A DNA stretch of 36,467 nucleotides from an uncultured Prochlorococcus sp. (GTDB taxonomy: Bacteria; Cyanobacteriota; Cyanobacteriia; PCC-6307; Cyanobiaceae). Position numbers and translations under genes: made by a program. The notes under the pieces are model-generated. The model saw nothing but the letters and a program-made list of their open reading frames with translations. It ran no database searches and was not told the origin of the DNA. Shown here piece by piece: positions 18,001-26,266 of the stretch; within the stretch, counting starts at the first letter, position 1, and each line of letters begins with the position of its first letter. The stretch is from contig CACENO010000011.1 of assembly GCA_902560875.1 (NCBI GenBank), positions 1-36,467 on the forward strand, read 5' to 3'.

Positions 18001-18822
18001 TTTAGTGTCTTTTATTCCTTCAGATCGCCATTGAGCAGCTTGATCCTTGATAGAATTTTCCAAAAGTAAACCTTCATTTTGCCAAGAGGAAACAAAGCTA
18101 CGCCAATATTTCAATAGCCAATAGTCAAATTGATCACTAAGCGATTGACTAGTGTTTAAGTTTTCAATATTTGGATTGAAAACAAAACTTGGGTCGCTAT
18201 CAATCTTCTGTAGCCCTTTGCATATATTTTCAATTGACAAGCCAGCATCTTTAATACCTTTTAAGTCTTTAGGGGGTATTGAAAGTATTTCTTTTCGCCA
18301 ATAGTCATGGACTATCTCTTGGATTATTTCTGAACTATCCTCTTCTAGGACAGGATTCATAGAGTCACCACTGTTAAGTGCTTCTCTTCTTAAAGTGCGA
18401 TTACAGAAACCATGAATTGTAGTTATGTCTGCTCGATCGATAGTTTCTAAGGCATCTAAAAGCAATCCGGAAATCTCATATCTACTGTTTGTATCTTGGG
18501 CTTTCAGTTCAAGCCATTGACAAAGCACTTCATCGGAACATCTGTACTCTTTACCCTTCTCTATAGCTTCTATACCTCCTAGTGTTTCTTCTAGTCTCGT
18601 AGTAATTCTTCCTTTCAGCTCAGCTGCAGCAGCTTCAGTGAATGTGACGACTAGGATTTCATTGGCCGATTGTTTCTTTTCGGTGAGAAGTCTTAAAACT
18701 AGATGCGCTAAAGCAAATGTTTTCCCTGTGCCAGCACTTGCCTCTATAAATCTAAGGCCAGGATTAAGTGGATATTTGTTTGGTTCGAATGTAGGTAGCG
18801 ACTTTTGTCCATTTTTGTCCAT
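15013..18822 (-). CDS. recB: Exodeoxyribonuclease V beta subunit RecB
   Basis: The 3'-to-5' helicase and nuclease subunit of RecBCD, 1269 residues. Walker A is EASAGTGKTFALAHL (ASAGTGKT at 28-35), motif II is ILIDEFQDTDSLQW, motif III VGDPKQAIYRFRGGD, and motifs V/VI are TIHRSKGLEYPIV and VGITRARDQLIL. The C-terminal nuclease has intact residues: GSIDLVF (D1134), ADWKSNW (D1153, K1155) and HHYPLQAHLYLVALHR. So the protein should cut as well as unwind. The ATG at 18822 lies in a tandem 10-base repeat. recB and recD overlap; recC is 1.2 kb upstream, beyond two unrelated genes. Confidence 0.95.
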   Translation of the reverse strand: MDKNGQKSLPTFEPNKYPLNPGLRFIEASAGTGKTFALAHLVLRLLTEKKQSANEILVVTFTEAAAAELKGRITTRLEETLGGIEAIEKGKEYRCSDEVLCQWLELKAQDTNSRYEISGLLLDALETIDRADITTIHGFCNRTLRREALNSGDSMNPVLEEDSSEIIQEIVHDYWRKEILSIPPKDLKGIKDAGLSIENICKGLQKIDSDPSFVFNPNIENLNTSQSLSDQFDYWLLKYWRSFVSSWQNEGLLLENSIKDQAAQWRSEGIKDTKPFSPKPRQNRHDMIDNWIKHIQENFEGENLHECPSYYEIRKQKLLGNYFHPGGISAVAQRCGEEDFSILVPQLQVAIAKLWDGPAEFIWEHALFWTLEVLNERRSKSGVISYGGLLKALDPGPSAHENIQTESKESSPLIRSLRSRYKSILIDEFQDTDSLQWRLLKQTFGDSSDHLLLMVGDPKQAIYRFRGGDLNVYMQARGLANRIDVLLDNFRTSPTLMNEINSLLSSGLKHSALLVPALNPRSKENNQHLTKVTHPLQILTIQSEITSDLNSESESTSSKSKIEQLIPTAVTNAILEILKVQKTSIQPSDICILVNRHDQASSIRESLAIAGLPSCLVQKGDVLASEAAQVLQRFLDCLAHPENSGKLRLLASSALMQWNLENLKDSERNGELDQLADRFKGWAKQLSKLGVLGCLSELLEGRTLADISARGRMFGDLQQCAQLVQEEIHRQGLDIMGAARWLRHQRLNPVEDIPSQREPHSDIAESAVNVLTIHRSKGLEYPIVICPYLWQPPPMQNTTIWRSSKNNNWLIALNHHWGKGKEAFQEAKKASIEEAERLAYVGITRARDQLILIWANSSKQEGNPLQYLLFGPNSYKSATKGLSLEEMNQWLMIKKSNINVRPAQTTEIQNYWYKQTPQGDLSLGEIPHHKLNKAWGRSSYSSWIKTNHNEQMKFLDPVLLEEGKDIDQENSDDPINKVSNTAKDKKESYWSSQSSLGRFPRGPASGDCLHKILERIDFLQPLDHPNTTNAIEEELRKTGLEIDLCTIVQEGLSQVLSTPIGGRLGNLMFNQLSKSRRIHELSFDLPIAQEGKQVQPLDLVNAFSKDKKARFWGNYYKKLANLNFSSQGFFTGSIDLVFTDQVNTKTARWWVADWKSNWIGSFDKESQQYLCGPMHYDDKAMENQMLIHHYPLQAHLYLVALHRFLKWRLPNYNPANHLGGYVYVFLRGVPGRKALNANSTRIKTPGIIIEEAPIARIIEIDQLLQNGGQ

Positions 18823-18830
18823 TATTTCTT

Positions 18831-18853
18831 AACTCATCTGTTTTTACTGAGTT
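18831..18853. other. Inverted repeat just upstream of recB
   Basis: AACTCA and TGAGTT flank an 11-base spacer. On the plus strand a T-rich stretch (GGGATTTTTT) follows, as in a terminator, but both neighbouring genes are on the minus strand, where this is the recB leader about 8 bases before the start. It could limit antisense transcription or shape translation initiation. Confidence 0.3.
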
Positions 18854-18926
18854 GGGATTTTTTAATACTATTTATATTGATTGATATCATTTGTCTATTT
18901 TTTAGAGGCTTTTCTTAATCATCTAT

Positions 18927-19490
18927 TTAAACTCGCCAATCCAGTAAAGGAAAGTATTGAATGATTGCTGGGGTTTTAGCCATATAACTTTTGTAGTCAG
19001 CATGGAGTGATTTTAACCGGTTTTCTTCTCGTTGCGCTTTGCCTTTCAGTAATATACATAGACTTAAAAAGAGTATGAGATGAAGGGCGCTCCCTAGTGA
19101 GGTCGTTACCCCACAGGAGCTAATTAAAAGACCTTGATAAATAGGATGACGACATTGCTTATAGGGGCCATCTGTTATCAAGGCGGCACCTGGTTTGGGG
19201 TCTGGGAGTGGCGATAGACTAGGACCTAGCGAAAAGAATGCCCTTATTGTTAATATTATTCCTATGAAAAGGAGACAAAGGCCAGTAATAAAAAATATTT
19301 TGGGCCACACAAAGCTTGAGCCTCTTAACAAAGGCCATGGTGTTAATAAATGAGCAAAAATTAGTGTGAGTTGCCCAACCAGCCACCATTCTCCCTGTTG
19401 ATTGTTAATGACGCCATTAAAGCTAAGCCCCCATCCTGAAAATGCCAAGCGAAGTAACTCAGACTGCTTTTTATGATTTGAAAATTTCAT
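18927..19490 (-). CDS. Isoprenylcysteine carboxyl methyltransferase-like membrane protein
   Basis: A 187-residue integral membrane protein with about four to five hydrophobic helices (near 36-50, 60-85, 118-150). The ICMT/PEMT-type cofactor region is visible: TDGPYKQCRHPIYQGLLI followed later by REENRLKSLHADYKSYM. Proteins of this family methylate small molecules or lipids with S-adenosylmethionine; bacterial members rarely act on prenylated proteins, so the substrate is unknown. It lies between recC and recB on the same strand but has no evident link to DNA repair. Confidence 0.85.
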   Translation of the reverse strand: MKFSNHKKQSELLRLAFSGWGLSFNGVINNQQGEWWLVGQLTLIFAHLLTPWPLLRGSSFVWPKIFFITGLCLLFIGIILTIRAFFSLGPSLSPLPDPKPGAALITDGPYKQCRHPIYQGLLISSCGVTTSLGSALHLILFLSLCILLKGKAQREENRLKSLHADYKSYMAKTPAIIQYFPLLDWRV

Positions 19491-19585
19491 TAAAGACCCC
19501 CGTCAAGAAATTGTTAATACAGCTCTTTCTATTATCTCTAAATAAATTTGATTAATCTTATATAGTGATTTGATGTAATTCAAAC

Positions 19586-19948
19586 TTAATTTGAAGTTAA
19601 TCCTTGGCTATATTGCTTTGGAAGATTTACTGCTCTATTCATTTGAAGGACTTTAGGTTTTCTTGCAATAGGGATATCACCTGTAAGAAAAACTACAGAA
19701 GTTCTTCTGTTTCCTTCAAGGACCGTTTGGCGAATCCATTTGGGAGATGATGTATTCATGTGTCTAGAGGAATTTAATTGTCTTTTAATAACACCACTAG
19801 TCAAGCATGAGCTTTGACCAATAATATTTATCATTGGTAGCAATTGAGACATCGCTAGGTTTGAAATTGGACAAAATGTAGTTATTCGATGCAAATAATT
19901 TAAGTTCTTTTTGTAGTCTTTTTTGCTTATTCTGATACCTGTATTCAA
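19586..19948 (-). CDS. Hypothetical protein (120 aa)
   Basis: I recognise no family. The frame opens with TTG at 19948 with AGAGG about six bases upstream; the first ATG in frame is about 33 codons later. The C-terminal half looks more protein-like than the N-terminal half (RRTSVVFLTGDIPIARKPKV). There is no signal peptide, membrane helix or obvious motif; two or three cysteines are scattered. It lies 65 bases downstream of recC and upstream of the ICMT-like gene. It could be a lineage-specific gene; only conservation would settle it. Confidence 0.45.
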   Translation of the reverse strand: MNTGIRISKKDYKKNLNYLHRITTFCPISNLAMSQLLPMINIIGQSSCLTSGVIKRQLNSSRHMNTSSPKWIRQTVLEGNRRTSVVFLTGDIPIARKPKVLQMNRAVNLPKQYSQGLTSN

Positions 19949-20013
19949 TTAAGGCCTCTTGAATTGATTCTTAAGTTGGTTGAAAAAATATGGTCACTCA
20001 GCTTCTAGCTTGT

Positions 20014-23000
20014 CTAATAAGTTAAATATTTAATTAATGTTCCATAAAGGTCTGAGTATGCTTTGTCAAAACTTTCATTAGAGAAAAAGTTATCAGATTC
20101 ATAATCTTTGCCAAAGCATAGTTGCATTTCTGGCTTGTCCTTTTCGCCAGGATTATTGAACCCCCCATTCCATTTCTGATGAAATGCCTTTAATCCTTTA
20201 TCTATACTTTTGATGCTATTTTTTGCTAGTAGCCACCCACTTTCTGGTGGTATTGGCCAGCAATGGGAATGTCCATGAGATGCTAAAGACTTTAGCTTAT
20301 TTAATTCTTCTTTTGCTTTCTCGGTAGAGATTGGAGTCCATTGAATGGAAATTTCAAATTGATTCTCTTTAGCTTTAGCTTGGTTTCGAGCAATAACTAC
20401 TGTTGATTCAATGGGCAGGTTGCTAGCACAAATTTGCAGATGCTTTAGCCATCCTTGAAGAGCTGCTTTCGATTTCAACACACCTATTTCAGCAACAACG
20501 ACATGATTTCCGGCCCAAAGGATTTCAAGTGATTCATTCTCTAATTCTAAGACTTGTTGTTTACATTGACCTAGGCTCTGAATGGTTTTATGAAGGTTTT
20601 GAAAACGTTCTTCTAATAGATCACATTCAATTGATGCGGCATTCTTAGGAGGTAATTTTCCTTGGCCTGCATAATGAGTTTCCCAATCAAAGCAGTCAGT
20701 ATTGTGGCCATTTAATAAAGGGCTTGAGAAGGTATTTTTTAGTTCTTCAAAACGCTCTTTCAGAAGTAAATGACGTTGTAATTCATTCAAATCAAGCTCT
20801 TCTAAATTCTTAATAGGGCTAGCCCATTCACGAGGGTCCAAAAGGAATTGTTCTAGCCAAATTCGTTGTGGTGCTAGCAGCCAAGTTTTCAGGTTTTTAG
20901 TTGAGACGAGAGAGTTTTCTTTGATTTTTGAGGAATCCCAGGTCAATGGCAATGCTAAAGCAATGGAATTAGTCATTAAATTCTTGTCTAGCCATCGACG
21001 AGCTTCTAGATGCCTTTGATCACAGCTTATGGGCTGGTTGTTTTCGCATGGTAGGAAGTTTGCACGTGCCAAAGGATTAGGGGGAGGCTGTCTGAGAAGT
21101 CCTTTTCTACTTTCCTCGTCTAGTTCGTTATGCAGGTAGCCAATCCATTGTTGGACAGGACTGGCTGCTGGAATAACTTCCCCTGTTCTTTCATCTCTGC
21201 AATTCCATGTAATTAATAAATGTTGTCGTGTAGACATTAATGCTTCTAAAAGCACATAACGATCTTTATCACTTGTCTTTGGATCACCAAGCTGCCTAGA
21301 ATTTGCCAAAAGATGGAAGGCGGGTAAGTCTTTATGGCGCGGGAAAACATCTGAATCTAGACCCATTAAAACAATTACTCTATGGGGGATAGCCCTCATA
21401 GGTTCAAGAGCACTAATAGTGATTAGTCCACTTCTATGGCCAAATCTTCCAGCTTCTTTCTTTAGGGATTCGTTCAGAATATCTACAACAATTGAGGCTT
21501 CTATTTTTAATTGACAACCTGATGCAATTTTATGCCAATCTCCAATTGCTGTGAGAAAGGATTTGAGTTCAAAGGCCCAAGGCCCTCCATTACCAAAAAA
21601 ATCCTTTACAGCTCTTTCTAGGAACTCTACCCATTTAGTGCATGTCCGAGGATTACGCGCTTCTTTGAGACCATTGCATATTTTGGATGTTAACCCCCAC
21701 CATCTTGTGAGATCATTAAGGTCTATTCCTTCGCTGAAGGGCGCAACATTATTTGTACATAATCCAGGTTTGCTAGGCAAAACCAATCCTAATAGCCACC
21801 TATCTAGGCACCAGCCGAGGCTATGTACTTCTTCCCCCTCACGATCTTTTGCATCCAGTCCCCAACGAAAACCTGTAAGTTGTAGGTAATCGTTAATCTT
21901 ATTTACATCTTCCTGGTTGACCCCTTGCTGTTTTTGGATAGCTTGGTTCGAAAGCAATGAATATAAAACTGAGGCAGTTACTCGTTGACTAGCTGTTTGT
22001 AGGAATTGCAACATAAAATATGTTAATCCAGGGTTATCCTGTTGACTGCGATCTGTGATTTTCCAAGGTATATCCACGTTTGTTGCTGATTTATCATTAA
22101 ATACAGAGGTAATTAATGGTGAATATCTCTCTATCTGAGGTGTCATTATCAATATATCTCTTGGTTCGAGGCTCTTATCGGCTGCAAGCCATTGAATTAT
22201 TTGATCTCTAACTAGTTGAACTTGACGATATTGTCCAGGACAGGCATTAAAGACTATAGATGTATCTTTTTTGTCTCTTTTTAATGCCTTTTGATTTTCT
22301 AGTGTGATTAACTGCTGTTGGAGTTGCTCAAGAAGAGTTGGTTCTTTGTTTGATTCAATGGCGATGTTTGTAGGGGCTGCAAAAAGATCACCTTCGCGCC
22401 ATTCACCTAGTTGACTCTCGCCGCTACCTTCTAACAGTTGTTGGAATTCTGCACCCATACGACCAAAATTTGCTTCTAGCCGAGGAGAGTGAAGTAACCA
22501 ATGTCCATCTAGTGGGATACGCCAACCATTGCCAAGTTGGTCTCTTCTGATTTCGCAGCGTTTCCAAAGATCTTGGCAAGGAGTCAATAAGAAGATTTTT
22601 ATGTCTATTACTCCAGACAATGCTTGAATGAATTCCATTTGAACAGGTGCCAAACTGCTCACGCCGAAAATGTGTAGCTGATTTGGTAGTTTTTCTATTG
22701 CAACATCTCTAGATTTAATCCTCTCAATTGCATGACCTGCTTCTATTCCAAATGGATAAGTTTGTATTCTCCTGGAAAGTAGTTGCATTAGTAATGGTTG
22801 CCATTCACTTTCGTTGTTTGCTCTAGAGGATTTAGATTTGGACTTATTAGTGTCTTGTATCCATTGAGCTAAAACTTCTGGCCTATAAAGTGCATATTCA
22901 TCAAATGCATCTGCGATACTTTTTGCAAGTTGCCATTCTTCTCTTCTTAGTTCTTGTGGATTAGATATATGTTGATGAAGTCGTTCTTTTAGTCTTGTTG

Positions 23001-23322
23001 CTTCAGTTGCTTCTAAGAGCTCAGGTAAAACATCCAAAATATGCCATACCAGTTGACTCTTTATCCAAGGATCTGCAACTGTTTCTTCTAGGCCTAGGAT
23101 TAGTTTGACCAATTCCCTTAAACGAGTCCCTGGGAAAGGGAATCTAATGAGTGCACTTATTCCATTGACTTTTGCTAGTTGTTCACCTAGCCACCTACTA
23201 GTTGGCCAGGTGTTTACTATTATGTCAACTTTCTCGAATGGATCTGGCGGAACAAGTCTTAATTGCTCCGATAATACGGAGGCCAACCATTCTGCTCGAT
23301 TGCTTCTATAGACAGTAAGCAA
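20014..23322 (-). CDS. recC: Exodeoxyribonuclease V gamma subunit RecC
   Basis: The Chi-recognition and structural subunit of RecBCD, 1102 residues. It begins with the family hallmark LTVYRSNRAEWLASVLSEQL, followed by NTWPTSRWLGEQLA; the inactive helicase-like domains contain PGQYRQVQLVRDQI, RDILIMTPQIERYSP and the IPHRVIVLMGLDSDVFPR segment. Length and order agree with RecC. The start is TTG at 23322, since no ATG or GTG lies near in frame. It is the first of the minus-strand rec genes. recB and recD follow only after two unrelated genes, so the three subunits may not share one transcript. Confidence 0.93.
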   Translation of the reverse strand: MLTVYRSNRAEWLASVLSEQLRLVPPDPFEKVDIIVNTWPTSRWLGEQLAKVNGISALIRFPFPGTRLRELVKLILGLEETVADPWIKSQLVWHILDVLPELLEATEATRLKERLHQHISNPQELRREEWQLAKSIADAFDEYALYRPEVLAQWIQDTNKSKSKSSRANNESEWQPLLMQLLSRRIQTYPFGIEAGHAIERIKSRDVAIEKLPNQLHIFGVSSLAPVQMEFIQALSGVIDIKIFLLTPCQDLWKRCEIRRDQLGNGWRIPLDGHWLLHSPRLEANFGRMGAEFQQLLEGSGESQLGEWREGDLFAAPTNIAIESNKEPTLLEQLQQQLITLENQKALKRDKKDTSIVFNACPGQYRQVQLVRDQIIQWLAADKSLEPRDILIMTPQIERYSPLITSVFNDKSATNVDIPWKITDRSQQDNPGLTYFMLQFLQTASQRVTASVLYSLLSNQAIQKQQGVNQEDVNKINDYLQLTGFRWGLDAKDREGEEVHSLGWCLDRWLLGLVLPSKPGLCTNNVAPFSEGIDLNDLTRWWGLTSKICNGLKEARNPRTCTKWVEFLERAVKDFFGNGGPWAFELKSFLTAIGDWHKIASGCQLKIEASIVVDILNESLKKEAGRFGHRSGLITISALEPMRAIPHRVIVLMGLDSDVFPRHKDLPAFHLLANSRQLGDPKTSDKDRYVLLEALMSTRQHLLITWNCRDERTGEVIPAASPVQQWIGYLHNELDEESRKGLLRQPPPNPLARANFLPCENNQPISCDQRHLEARRWLDKNLMTNSIALALPLTWDSSKIKENSLVSTKNLKTWLLAPQRIWLEQFLLDPREWASPIKNLEELDLNELQRHLLLKERFEELKNTFSSPLLNGHNTDCFDWETHYAGQGKLPPKNAASIECDLLEERFQNLHKTIQSLGQCKQQVLELENESLEILWAGNHVVVAEIGVLKSKAALQGWLKHLQICASNLPIESTVVIARNQAKAKENQFEISIQWTPISTEKAKEELNKLKSLASHGHSHCWPIPPESGWLLAKNSIKSIDKGLKAFHQKWNGGFNNPGEKDKPEMQLCFGKDYESDNFFSNESFDKAYSDLYGTLIKYLTY

Positions 23323-23503
23323 GGTTTGATAATGCGTTGTACTTGTGAGATACCTTATGAGTATTACTTGAAATCGTATTTATAAAGCATGGCGTTTCGA
23401 AAATTACATCAAAAAGTTTTAGAAGAGTTAATGATTAGCTTCTAGTCTTTCTTTCTAATACGCATTCTATATATTAGTCTTTTTTGAAATGGTAAATTAC
23501 TTA

Positions 23504-23692
23504 TTAAGGATTTGGACTTGCGGCAAGACCCAATGCCCCTTGAGGGTTTTGTTTGAATAAGCAAACAAACTTGTTTGGATCGCTACTCTGTAAGATGCTT
23601 TGATTTCTTTGGTGAGATTTTAAGCAAGAATTTCTCATGCGATCTAAATATTTGGAAAGCATGCGCTTGCAAAATGAATATGCAATAGTCAT
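23504..23692 (-). CDS. Doubtful small protein (62 aa)
   Basis: An ATG-started open frame between pdxJ and recC. The sequence is basic with four cysteines and ends in NPQGALGLAASPNP. No Shine-Dalgarno precedes it and I recognise no family. Its 3' half overlaps strong inverted repeats at 23549-23577, so the DNA may be structural rather than coding. Confidence 0.3.
   Translation of the reverse strand: MTIAYSFCKRMLSKYLDRMRNSCLKSHQRNQSILQSSDPNKFVCLFKQNPQGALGLAASPNP
23549..23577. repeat. Alternating inverted repeats upstream of recC
   Basis: TTGTTTG (23549-23555), CAAACAA (23562-23568) and TTGTTTG again (23571-23577) occur in a row. The middle copy can pair with either flank, giving two mutually exclusive hairpins. 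On the minus strand this lies about 230 bases before the recC start and about 220 bases after the pdxJ stop. Confidence 0.5.
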
Positions 23693-23800
23693 ATATATTT
23701 TGTTGGGCTGAATTCAAGTAGATAATTAGATTAGGGTTAAGGCCCCTCGCTAGTTTAATTCTAAAAGATGAAAAGTTTATAGACCAGATAATAATTTCCT

Positions 23801-24550
23801 TTAATGATGTCTTATCCCAAACAGAGGTTCTCGTCGCGGATTATTAATTAGCTCTTTCATTTCTTTTACGGCTTCTTTGAGTCCTACTGCTATTGCTCTA
23901 GCAACTATTGTGTGACCAATATTTAATTCTTCAATGCAATCTATTGCAGCAATTTGCTCAACATTTTGATAAGTTAGGCCATGCCCTGCATTAACCCTTA
24001 ACCCACAACTTCTTGCAATAGCGGTTGCCTCTTCTATTCGAGCTAGTTCTTTTGGTTGATCACTCCACGATGCATCAGCATAGTTTCCAGTATGAAGCTC
24101 TACCCATGTTGCACCAAGCTTTGCAGAACTTTCTATCTCTTCTATTACGGGGTCAATAAATAGACTAACTGGAATTCCAGATGACTGAATTTTTTTAATA
24201 ATACCCTCTAAATGATTTTGATTTTTAGAGACAGCCAAACCACCTTCTGTAGTAACTTCTTCTCTTTTCTCAGGAACTAGTGTGACCATGCTAGGTAGGG
24301 TTTTTAGTGATATTTCAACCATTTCTGGAGTTGCAGCCATCTCAAGATTTAATCGATTTCGAATCGTATCTTTGAGGAGTCTTAAATCTCTATCTTGAAT
24401 GTGTCTGCGATCTTCTCTTAGATGAACTGTAATCGCATCTGCTCCTCCAAGTTCTGCTAAAAGTGCTAATGAAACTGGGTCTGGTTCAATTGTCTTACGA
24501 GCTTCCCGCACATTTGCAATGTGATCAATATTTACGCCAAGACTTGCCAT
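23801..24550 (-). CDS. pdxJ: Pyridoxine 5'-phosphate synthase
   Basis: Condenses 3-amino-2-oxopropyl phosphate with deoxyxylulose 5-phosphate to form pyridoxine 5'-phosphate, the last ring-forming step of the DXP-dependent vitamin B6 pathway. The TIM-barrel protein has the N-terminal signature [16 protein letters not shown], the phosphate-binding [17 protein letters not shown], and [15 protein letters not shown] with [13 protein letters not shown] near the C-terminus. Its length of 249 residues is normal. It is divergent from the PlsC-like gene across 148 bases that contain a short palindrome and a hairpin. Confidence 0.95.
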   Translation of the reverse strand: MASLGVNIDHIANVREARKTIEPDPVSLALLAELGGADAITVHLREDRRHIQDRDLRLLKDTIRNRLNLEMAATPEMVEISLKTLPSMVTLVPEKREEVTTEGGLAVSKNQNHLEGIIKKIQSSGIPVSLFIDPVIEEIESSAKLGATWVELHTGNYADASWSDQPKELARIEEATAIARSCGLRVNAGHGLTYQNVEQIAAIDCIEELNIGHTIVARAIAVGLKEAVKEMKELINNPRREPLFGIRHH

Positions 24551-24597
24551 GATTTTATTTAATCTGAATTAATCTTATTAAGAGACTTGGACGGATT

Positions 24598-24641
24598 CCC
24601 TATATAGGGTATGTAAGCCGCAAGGTTAACTGCCCAACCTT
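24598..24641. promoter_or_regulatory. Palindrome and hairpin between pdxJ and the acyltransferase gene
   Basis: CCCTATATAGGG (24598-24609) is a perfect 12-bp palindrome. It is followed by AAGGTT/AACCTT (24622-24627 and 24636-24641) around an 8-base loop. The divergent intergenic position suits an operator or promoter element, but no regulator can be named. Confidence 0.35.
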
Positions 24642-24698
24642 AATAGGTAAAAGCATTGTTCAAAAGGTAAGTTCATATGAATGGACGCCAGAGTTTAG

Positions 24699-25391
24699 GT
24701 GCCATCTTCCATTGCTAATCGCGAAACAGGTTTTGGAGTAGATCCTTTTTGGGGTCCACTTGCCATGGTTACTACTCAAGACATTGTTTTGAGTAGCTAT
24801 TTTCGTGAGCGGATTGTTTTAGGACTCAATCATTTACCAAAAGAAGGAGCAGTTTTGTTTGCTCCCACCCATCGTGCTCGTTGGGATGGGTTGATGTTGA
24901 CGCTGGCTGCAGGTCGACGAGTTACGGGACGTGATTGTCGTTTTATGGTTACTCGTACTGAAATGAAAGGGTTGCAAGGGTGGTTCTTGGAGCGATTGGG
25001 GTGCTTTCCTGTAGATCAGAGAAGACCCTCTTTGAAGTCATTAAGATTTGCCATTGATCTAATGGTTGATGGACATCAGCTTGTTGTCTTCCCTGAGGGG
25101 AAAATTAATCGTACCGAAAAACCAATAAGGCTTAAACAAGGTTTAGCCCGACTTGCTCAAATTGCAGAAACAAAAGGCGTTGATGTCCAAGTGGTTCCAG
25201 TCGGTCTTGGTTACAGCTCAGTAAAACGAAGGCCTTTCTCTAAAGCAGCGATTTGTTTCAAGGAACCTATGAAAGTTGAGGGATTTGGGAGAGATGCCGC
25301 TCTAAATTTTAATTTGGAATTATCTGCTCGGATGGATGCAGCTGAACAAGCGGCCCTCAAGGCTGTAGGAGGTAAGAAGAAAGCGATTTAG
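24699..25391 (+). CDS. PlsC-like 1-acylglycerol-3-phosphate acyltransferase
   Basis: Membrane-associated acyltransferase of the PlsC/LPLAT family (230 residues), which adds acyl chains to lysophospholipids. The catalytic HX4D box is PTHRARWDG (H58, D63), followed by DCRFMVTRTEMKG, the QRRPSLKSL region and the substrate-phosphate loop VFPEGKINRT. The start is GTG at 24699; ATGs at 24677 and 24681 are out of frame. Several paralogues exist in cyanobacteria, so the exact substrate (phosphatidic acid or another lipid) is not certain. It lies just upstream of a secreted TPR-like gene on the same strand. Confidence 0.88.
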   Translation: MPSSIANRETGFGVDPFWGPLAMVTTQDIVLSSYFRERIVLGLNHLPKEGAVLFAPTHRARWDGLMLTLAAGRRVTGRDCRFMVTRTEMKGLQGWFLERLGCFPVDQRRPSLKSLRFAIDLMVDGHQLVVFPEGKINRTEKPIRLKQGLARLAQIAETKGVDVQVVPVGLGYSSVKRRPFSKAAICFKEPMKVEGFGRDAALNFNLELSARMDAAEQAALKAVGGKKKAI

Positions 25392-25419
25392 AGTTGAGTA
25401 ACTTTTGATTTTCATTTTT

Positions 25420-25941
25420 ATGCGTTGTCGCTTTCCGATGACGGCATTTGCGCTGACGGCTAGTTTGATTATCTCGCCGCTCACCTCAATTGCTCAGACT
25501 TCTTCTTCCGCAAATTACAAAGTTTTAGCTAGTGAGCAAGGCGGTTTTAATCTCTCAGCGGTCGAAGGGCTTTTAAGAAAGGGGGATAGTGCAATTTCCA
25601 ATGATGACTTGGTTAAAGCAAGAGAACATTTTGATAAGGCAGCAGAAGTCTCAAAACTCCTTTTTTCCTATTACAGAGATCTTTCAGGTGCTTTCAGAGG
25701 TTTAGATGCACGTATACCTCGAGAAATGGATGCCAAAGGACGTAAAAGTTTGGTCCTTCTTGCAAAAGCTAACCTTCGCCTCGCCGCTCTTTTCCGCCGT
25801 CAGGGCGACCCTGAAGTTGCCGTACCTTTACTAGTTGAAGTGGTGAGGCTTACCACTCCAGCAAAACCTGAGGGGCAAGCGGCTTATCAGAGCCTGGTTG
25901 AATTAGGTTTTGCTAATACCCCCTTTCTTGGTTCAAAGTAA
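25420..25941 (+). CDS. Exported alpha-helical (TPR-like) protein
   Basis: A protein of about 173 residues with an N-terminal signal peptide (MTAFALTASLIISPLTSIAQ) and predicted cleavage after SIAQ. The mature part is helical with two TPR-like stretches: LRKGDSAISNDDLVKAREHF with the helix after it, and LAKANLRLAALFRRQGDPEV with the helix after it. It is probably periplasmic or lumenal and mediates protein contacts; I know no specific function. I use the ATG at 25420; TTG 25405 and ATG 25438 are alternatives. It starts 28 bases after the acyltransferase stop, so the pair is likely co-transcribed. Confidence 0.8.
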   Translation: MRCRFPMTAFALTASLIISPLTSIAQTSSSANYKVLASEQGGFNLSAVEGLLRKGDSAISNDDLVKAREHFDKAAEVSKLLFSYYRDLSGAFRGLDARIPREMDAKGRKSLVLLAKANLRLAALFRRQGDPEVAVPLLVEVVRLTTPAKPEGQAAYQSLVELGFANTPFLGSK

Positions 25942-26013
25942 GAAGTCCTTGTTTTGAAAGTACTATGAGTTTTATTCCTTTAGACATCTTGCTGCCTTTC
26001 GATTTCTATTATC

Positions 26014-26247
26014 ATGCTTGATTTTGAAGAAATCAGAGCTGCGATTAAGCGCGAAATGCCTGATGCGCACATCACTATTGACGATTTGAGTGGCGGGGGT
26101 GACCATTTGCAGGTGAAAGTGGTTTCTAATGCTTTCAATGGACTTTCTTTAATTCGTCAACATCAATTGGTTTATGGTGCTCTAAAAGATGAGCTGGCAA
26201 GCGAGGCTATTCATGCCCTGGCTTTGAATACTTCTATCCCTCAATAA
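26014..26247 (+). CDS. bolA: BolA family protein
   Basis: A 77-residue BolA-fold protein. The family signature is the segment VKVVSNAFNGLSLIRQHQLVYGAL, with a histidine that can help ligate a shared [2Fe-2S] cluster. BolA proteins pair with CGFS monothiol glutaredoxins, and that partner follows 19 bases downstream here, so the two probably form a heterodimer involved in Fe-S and iron handling. The ATG at 26014 is the only reasonable start. Confidence 0.93.
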   Translation: MLDFEEIRAAIKREMPDAHITIDDLSGGGDHLQVKVVSNAFNGLSLIRQHQLVYGALKDELASEAIHALALNTSIPQ

Positions 26248-26266
26248 ACACCTATTTTTTTTTCAT

